The notes below the pieces were generated by a model. It made no database searches and had not been told where the DNA came from. It was given only the letters and a program-made list of their open reading frames with translations. The translations under genes were made by a program, and so were the position numbers. A stretch of DNA of 64,000 nucleotides from Ctenosaura bakeri (lineage: Eukaryota; Chordata; Lepidosauria; Squamata; Iguanidae). The stretch's first letter is position 1. Each line of letters opens with the position of its first letter. The stretch covers positions 372,001 to 436,000 of the forward strand of contig CAOLHI010001314.1 of the NCBI GenBank assembly GCA_948474755.1, given 5' to 3'. Below are positions 60,001-64,000 of this stretch, in pieces.

Positions 60001-62154
60001 TGCTATTTTTGATCTTTAGCCATGCCCACTAATGGAGTGCACCACCAAGAACTTCTCTGAAACTGATCTGACCCCATAGGCAGAGGGAGTTCCCCAGCCT
60101 TCAGCTCGGAGAGTAATGAGGTTCCTTGTTCATTTTGCAGCTCGAGTGACAGCTCCACAGATGAGGAGGAGAATACAGACATGACAGACCAAGAGAAAGT
60201 GGAAGACAAAATGAATAAGTTTATCCAGCCGTCACGGTAGAGAATAATGATGCTTCACACTTTTTGGAAATGTTAACATGACAGGAATTACACGCCTTTC
60301 TAGATACAGACACCTCTGCAATCACAAGGAATTCTAACAGACACTGAAACTTACAAGTATCACTAAATTGGCTTTTTAGTCTTTTTCAAAAAGGAAACCA
60401 ATGCGTTTTCTACAATTTATCTGGCTGCAAACCTCCACTTGCCACCAAAAATACACACTCAGAATACTGTAGACAAGTCAAGCTGTTTCATGAATGTTTT
60501 GAAACATGTTTGGTTTTTTGCACACATTCATTACACTCATAAAATCATAATGTGTCATGTGGCTCTGAGATTCTCAGGAAGCTCAACGCTGCATCAAGAT
60601 CAAGATCAACGCTGCATCCGAAATTACATTCTTTGCTTTTATCACAGTTGCGTGAAATCATGACTGCAACACAGGCTTGCAGTTTCATAGCCATGGAGAT
60701 ATCACTCCCTGTAAAGCTGGTCATTCTCATGCGTGATTCTACCTGCTGCTTACACTCCACTGACTGTTTCTTCCCTGTTGGTTAGGCTCAGGTCCAAGAT
60801 GCCGTCCCCTTGTTGCCTCCTCTGTCTTCTGGACAATGAAATGGTCAGCAAGGCAAGGAGCTGGGGGAAGTGAATTCACAAGTGTGGGGCCAGCCAAAAC
60901 AGAGAATAGTTAAACAGGGACCTTCAATTTCATGAAAGCTGATTTGATCAAGCTCAGGGAAATATAGGATAGAATCCCATGGCTAGAGATGATAAAAGAA
61001 AAAGATGCCCAGCAAGGGTGGAACTTCTTGAAAAAGAAGTTGCACTTTGCTTCTTAAGACTTCCTGTCAGGCCCACACAGCACTGTTTCTGTTCCTCTCA
61101 GCTACCTACCACCCACACACACCATTTTATGTGAACTAGCAAAGTCCTTCCATCCAATGTCTGCTGGAAAACAAAGTGAACAACCAAAATGAAGAAAAGG
61201 AGGAGAGTAACATGGTCTGCTTGAGTCCCCCGTAACTTATAATTTCCTGGAGGAAGGCATGGTTGGCTGGTTGACACCCTCAATATTTTGGTGTTGGTCC
61301 TTCTTGTTCATTATACTGCTGTACCTAACACCTTACAGTGATCTACCAGTAAAACCAGCCTCCCTAGATTTAGGATCTTTGAGGGAGTCCCACTTTACCA
61401 TACCAGCCTGTTCACACTGTTGAACTTTCCCTTTTTGCACACTTCTGATTGCGGTCAGGTTAGCGGCCGAGGAAGAAGGCCTTGTCAGCTATGTCCCCAA
61501 GTCTCTGAAATGCCTTACCAGCAAACATCTATTGAAAACCAGCACTACAAGACAGCTAGAAAACTTTTGTGACTCATTTCTTTTATTTATTCTCTTAAAT
61601 TGTGTTTTTAGTAGCATTGCTGATAGTTTTGACAAGAATTGCTTTTCCGTTTTACTATTTTGAGGGAGGGATATCTGCTTTTTTTGCTTGTTATTTTTCT
61701 TAATATTAATGTTTATTGGTGTATTGTTTTTAATCCCATGGGCTACCTTGAGATGGTTCTGTACCCAAAAAGATGATCTTAAGACTTTTGAAGGGGTAAC
61801 AAAGTCTTATCTCTCATTTAGCAAGGACTGCACTGGAAAAAGCTTTCTGCTGCAACAGCTTCGTAACTTTCGCAGAACAATGTCTCAGTCTGCACCAGAC
61901 CAAGGAAGGAACCAAGATCTTCAGAGCTCAGAAGGAAGTGATCTGTTGAACGTCAGAGAAAGATGCAGCCTGAAATGGAAGGATCTGACTTCAGTCAGTC
62001 CAGTTGATTCAAAGGCACCTACAAAGAACTTCTCTTTTGAGTGTGCTAACAGTGTTGCTTGGCCTTCGAGAGAGCTCAAGGAGGAAACCAAGAAAGGGCC
62101 GCCACCAGGATTTCTCCAGGATTTTTCCACAGACAGCAGTGCAGAATGTCCAAG
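41888..62154 (+). CDS. DNAAF8: DNAAF8 (C16orf71), dynein axonemal assembly factor 8, 5' seven coding exons
   Basis: Coding exons are 41888-42016, 43012-43125, 43953-44444, 50768-50870, 53602-53746, 60141-60236 and 61822-62154; phases agree at every junction and give 470 codons plus two bases. The 3' end lies beyond the window. DNAAF8 is a cytoplasmic protein of dynein axonemal particles that helps pre-assemble outer-arm dyneins in multiciliated cells. The conserved N-terminal boxes FDLVTTPFQW, SAIKDQIPSMDSD and ELFIFQRDQSNLIPDLSEEL are diagnostic. Later blocks include RKLIETKILSKATL, EIEKWDLDKVLQDLE, LSPAELQWAPEPPTVYIDLR, an acidic Ser-rich segment and KSFLLQQLRNFRR. It is divergent from ANKS3, as in human. 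ATG 41888 lies in the second exon; a non-coding leader exon is expected in the CpG region. Confidence 0.94.
42591..42980. mobile_element. Tigger-like element with TA ends
   Basis: TACAGTCATCCCTCCACATT on the left; the inverted 'aatgtggaaggctgactg' plus TA on the right. Internal 'ggcatcagggtgcc' and 'cctcacgaggcttgcag' are shared with the 36504 copy. Ends 31 bases before DNAAF8 exon 2. Confidence 0.78.
43012..43125 (+). CDS. DNAAF8: DNAAF8 coding exon 2
   Basis: Encodes SDGDEDEELFIFQRDQSNLI then PDLSEELEDLP and EAYLQ. The donor CAG|gtcatt is weak; reading on gives only eight more codons before a stop. Confidence 0.88.
43385..43815. repeat. About 400-bp dispersed repeat, copy 2
   Basis: Collinear with 39310-39675. 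It also contains a short local duplication of 'agccaatcatatgagg(a)gtctt..cctgacacag' type near 43725-43785. Confidence 0.65.
43953..44444 (+). CDS. DNAAF8: DNAAF8 coding exon 3 (large, low-complexity)
   Basis: 164 codons of polar, presumably disordered sequence beginning KTFSFMRHSAEAQNVDQGAP. The conserved ERRKLIETKILSKATL block lies in its last third. Donor gtatgc. Confidence 0.93.
44957..45198 (+). repeat. tRNA-derived SINE (Sauria type), full-length-like
   Basis: Head 'gactatggctctggagacca', body 'gtgaccttgagcaagtccca' and 'ctctcagcctcagagg', tail 'agtcaccatatgttggaaat' ending in an ACAACAACAAC run. Confidence 0.82.
45199..50209. other. DNAAF8 intron 3 interior
   Basis: A long intron with no exon recognised. 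A minus-strand frame at 45227-45583 is hydrophobic but has no recognised family. Remnant repeats are frequent, including 46905-47230 and a T-rich segment at 49970-50130. Confidence 0.5.
46905..47230. repeat. Interspersed repeat, copy 2 of a pair with 16600-16915
   Basis: Starts with a LINE-tail-like 'ttatttatttggaatattta' and continues into blocks shared with 16600-16915 ('ccaaagccacagaagtggca'). Confidence 0.5.
50210..50740 (+). repeat. Older reptile LINE-tail repeat interrupted by a SINE
   Basis: Blocks 'ggaattaggcaaattcatgg' and 'tgcctctggatact' resume after the SINE as 'gaatactagttgacagg', 'attggccactgtgggaaaca' and 'gacctgatccagtatag', a recognisable dispersed reptile repeat. Confidence 0.65.
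50365..50568 (-). repeat. tRNA-derived SINE (Sauria type) with target duplication
   Basis: Starts with the inverted tail (GTTGTTGTTC, ttcaagtcatttctgac) and ends with the tRNA-like head (cctggtctccagggtttg). Flanked by CCTCTGGATACT (50353-50364) and CCTCTGAATACT (50569-50580). Confidence 0.83.
50768..50870 (+). CDS. DNAAF8: DNAAF8 coding exon 4
   Basis: Encodes EIEKWDLDKVLQDLEKQSDD and TGWTREPAFPSMYH, ending in phase 1. Acceptor tgtttcag, donor gtaaat. Confidence 0.9.
53602..53746 (+). CDS. DNAAF8: DNAAF8 coding exon 5
   Basis: Encodes DVPILASLTNGEGLSPAELQ and WAPEPPTVYIDLRETV. The acceptor is a tandem CAG-AG; only the second AG (after 53601) keeps the frame with exon 4. Confidence 0.88.
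53747..56643. other. DNAAF8 intron 5, first part
   Basis: No exon recognised. The overlapping frames at 54997-55298 on both strands lie in a GC-richer patch and look non-coding. Confidence 0.45.
56644..57053. mobile_element. hAT-type MITE with perfect 8-bp TSD
   Basis: Element 56652-57045 is flanked by GGTAAAAT on both sides (56644-56651 and 57046-57053). Ends are TAGGGATGGGC and, inverted, TAGGGACGGGATGAATCC. The interior is rich in GAATC/GATTC motifs. A relative is at 62292-62930. Confidence 0.88.
57210..57646. mobile_element. Tigger-like element with TA ends
   Basis: TA plus CGGTCCTCCCTCCACATTTG on the left; the inverted 'aaatatggagggaggactg' plus TA on the right. Its GC-rich interior explains the long overlapping ORFs at 57169-57844. 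Confidence 0.82.
58918..59123. mobile_element. Palindromic MITE copy
   Basis: GGCCATTTCCGCACTAGACT on the left with a well-matched inverted right arm ending TGCGGAAATGACC. TCT on both sides is a possible 3-bp target duplication. Confidence 0.82.
59584..59790 (+). repeat. Reptile interspersed repeat ('aggaacataggaggc' type)
   Basis: Matches the common reptile dispersed repeat beginning 'aggaacataggaagctgcc', with 'gatttgctcatggatgtttt' and 'acatgcgaagcctg' in its middle. Confidence 0.5.
60141..60236 (+). CDS. DNAAF8: DNAAF8 coding exon 6, acidic Ser-rich
   Basis: Encodes SSSDSSTDEEENTDMTDQEK and VEDKMNKFIQPS, then two bases of Arg. Donor CG|gtagag; without splicing the frame stops at once. 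Confidence 0.88.
61430..61770 (+). repeat. Probable L2/CR1-like LINE 3' tail
   Basis: 'ctctgaaatgccttaccagc' followed by a T-rich stretch and 'gggctaccttgagatgg' resembles the LINE tails at 28500-28800. It abuts the acceptor of DNAAF8 exon 7 and may supply its polypyrimidine context. Confidence 0.45.
61822..62154 (+). CDS. DNAAF8: DNAAF8 coding exon 7
   Basis: Begins RKDCTGKSFLLQQLRNFRRT after acceptor catttag and ends SSAECPR in phase 2. The remaining exons are not recognised before the window end. Confidence 0.9.
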
Positions 62155-62291
62155 GTACTATTTACAAAAAAACTGGCATATTATTAATTGGATCTATTTC
62201 CCATGTTTCCTTCAAGGAGCCCTGTAAAATGTTCACAGTTCCACTGCCTTTTAAAATTCTCATAACAGTCTTGTGCAGTAGTTCACAAACA

Positions 62292-62930
62292 GGGATGGGA
62301 CGAATCCAGAATTTTCCAAATCCGAATCCCTGGAAGGTTCTGGGAATCCATGAATCTTGAATCTTTTGAATCCTATTTTTAAAAAGGGTTTAATAGAGAA
62401 TATTTACCTTGCAGAAGGAGGCAGCCATGAGGACAGGCAGCAGGAGTGAGCACAGACGGCCCCAGCAGTGACTGAGGGCATGCAGAGAATGGGTGATTGC
62501 CCACTCGGCATGTCCCTGTAGGACGGCTCTGAAGCGCCCACACCGGTGATGGCAGAGGGTGTGCAAAGAAGGGGCAGTCACTTCCTCTGCACACCCCTGC
62601 CAGCTGGTGCCAATGTGCCCGCACAGGCCACGGTGGTGGGCATGCAGAGAACGGGCGATCGCCCTCTCTTCAGGCCCCTGCCACAGCGAGTGGAGGACCT
62701 GGGTATGCAGGGACATGGCGATCACTGGCCCTACATGCCCCTGTGAGCCTAATACCAGGCATTCACACAAGCTCAGATCCCACAGTTGGGAGGGAGCCGA
62801 TGATTGCTGGCCCTGCACACCGCTCTGGACCTAATCGCTTTCAAATTCACCAACCTGCCTTATCCCCAAGCACAGGCAGGTTGATGGAGTCGAAAGATTC
62901 TATTCACCTATTTTGGCGCCGAGATTCACT
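62292..62930. mobile_element. hAT-like element, relative of 56652-57045, with GC-rich interior
   Basis: The left end CAGGGATGGGACGAATCC and the distal 'cacctattttggcgccgaga' match the other copy in inverted order. The inserted interior (about 62400-62830) repeats 'gggcatgcagagaa.gggcga' units. The right end is truncated and no target duplication is seen. Confidence 0.55.
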
Positions 62931-63239
62931 AGCAATATTTTGTGAATGATAATAGCTGGAGTGAAGGTTCTCCAAAAAACTTCATGGCCTCTTAAGAGAC
63001 TGAATCTGGGCTCCCTTTGTTGAGGAACCCAATGCTAAATACTGCTAGGTGGACAAATGAGGCACTGAGCAAAGTGTTTCTCCCTCTTCTTTCCTCTTCT
63101 AGTCAAATATAGTCCCTCTTTCCCCAATTTCTAGCTTGCATAGAAACCAGGAGTTGTCTTTAAACAACAACAACTTTAGTTTATTCAGCAATTCAGTTAA
63201 ACAATCTATAGTTGGTAGGTGGCTTTTTTTCACAGCAGA

Positions 63240-63735
63240 CTTCCCTGACCTGTTGTCCTCCAGATATTCATCCCCACTCAATGCAGCCAATGCACATGCT
63301 GGCTGGGGATGATGGGCATCATAGGCAACCACATCTGGAGGGCAGGTGGTTGGAGAGGTCTGGTCTAGAATTTGTTTTAAACCTTGATTCCCGGTTCATA
63401 CCTAAAGGCAAATGAGGAATTTGGAGAAAGCGAAATTAACCTAAAACAGGCAGCCTTCTTCTAACAGTGTGGAAGAAGGGATGGAGCAGACTCTCTGGGG
63501 CTTGTTAAAATAGTGCTAAGTTGTGGCTAACTTTGGGAGATCAAAGTTTTACAAATCACTTAACTGTGTTTAGGTTAACTAAATACAGGATACGTTAGAT
63601 TCTTAGACAGATAATATCAAGGTGAGCAAAGTGTGACATCCCCAGTTGCTGCTGAACTCCAGCTCCCAGCAGCCCTAGGCATAGCTAATGGTAAGCATGT
63701 TGGGAGCTATAGTCCCTCAAAATCTAGACAGCCAC
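63240..63735. repeat. Two degenerate reptile palindromic repeats
   Basis: 63240-63360 carries 'gttgtcctccagatattcat' and 'gctggctggggatgatgggc'; 63640-63735 carries 'gaactccagctcccagcagc' and 'atgttgggagctatagtccc'. Both are of the family of dispersed reptile repeats noted at 961-1085. Confidence 0.5.
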
Positions 63736-63884
63736 ATGATTCATACCCCCTGGATTAGATAGATAAGGTTGTGTGTAGGAAAGAAGGAGAAAGATTGGCT
63801 GTTGTAAAATTTGTCAAATATCACTTCTTGATTTGGGGTATTTTTAAAGTATGGAATGTTGCAGCTGAATATTTTTAAGTTAAT

Positions 63885-64000
63885 AGCATCACAGAATTAT
63901 AAAGTTGGAGAGGGCTTCAAGGGCCATCAAGTGCAACCCCCTATAAAATCCTGTGTTATTTTATTTTTTTTAAAAAAATTGTGAACAGTGGCCCTTCCAC
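63885..64000 (+). repeat. Start of a reptile interspersed repeat, cut by the window end
   Basis: 'catcacagaattataaagtt' and 'ggcttcaagggccatcaagt' match the dispersed 'catagaatcatagagttggaagagacc' repeat of reptiles. Confidence 0.5.

Noticed and set aside
62379..62834. His/Pro/Cys-rich ORFs on both strands
   Set aside because: They arise from the tandem-like GC-rich interior of a hAT-like element.

Overview
This is vertebrate nuclear DNA, most likely from a squamate reptile (lizard or snake). Three intron-rich genes lie among many interspersed repeats. The lineage is inferred from the repeats: tRNA-derived SINEs of the Sauria type, 5S rRNA-derived SINEs, L2/CR1-like LINE tails, TA-flanked Tigger-like elements, hAT elements with 8-bp target duplications, and a palindromic MITE family. 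I see no bacterial, phage or CRISPR content.

Layout, left to right. (1) 1-8.8 kb, plus strand: five 3' exons of a class B (secretin-type) G-protein-coupled receptor of the glucagon/GLP/GIP group, covering ECL2/TM5 to the C-terminus; the 5' half lies left of the window. (2) 12.7-13.2 kb, minus strand: two coding-looking exons of a protein I do not recognise. (3) 14.3-38.4 kb, minus strand: the complete coding region of ANKS3 (ankyrin repeats plus SAM domain) in 15 coding exons. Their lengths sum to exactly 658 codons plus a stop. (4) 38.15-39.13 kb: a CpG-dense bidirectional promoter. (5) 41.9-62.2 kb, plus strand: the first seven coding exons (470 codons) of DNAAF8 (C16orf71), a dynein axonemal assembly factor; its 3' end lies right of the window.

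The head-to-head ANKS3-DNAAF8 pair is the arrangement I know from human 16p13.3, and both genes are linked to cilia. The shared promoter holds a near-perfect RFX X-box-like palindrome, which fits ciliary control. The receptor lies tail-to-tail with ANKS3. Mammals have no glucagon-family receptor at this locus as far as I know, so it is best explained as the glucagon receptor-like receptor (GCRPR/GCGLR) of non-mammalian vertebrates.

The rest is introns and intergenic DNA filled with repeats, including several clear nested insertions. I found no convincing new multi-gene system. The most useful leads are the receptor and its short tail, the unidentified exons, the X-box promoter, and a young 155-bp palindromic MITE inside a nest of insertions next to that promoter.
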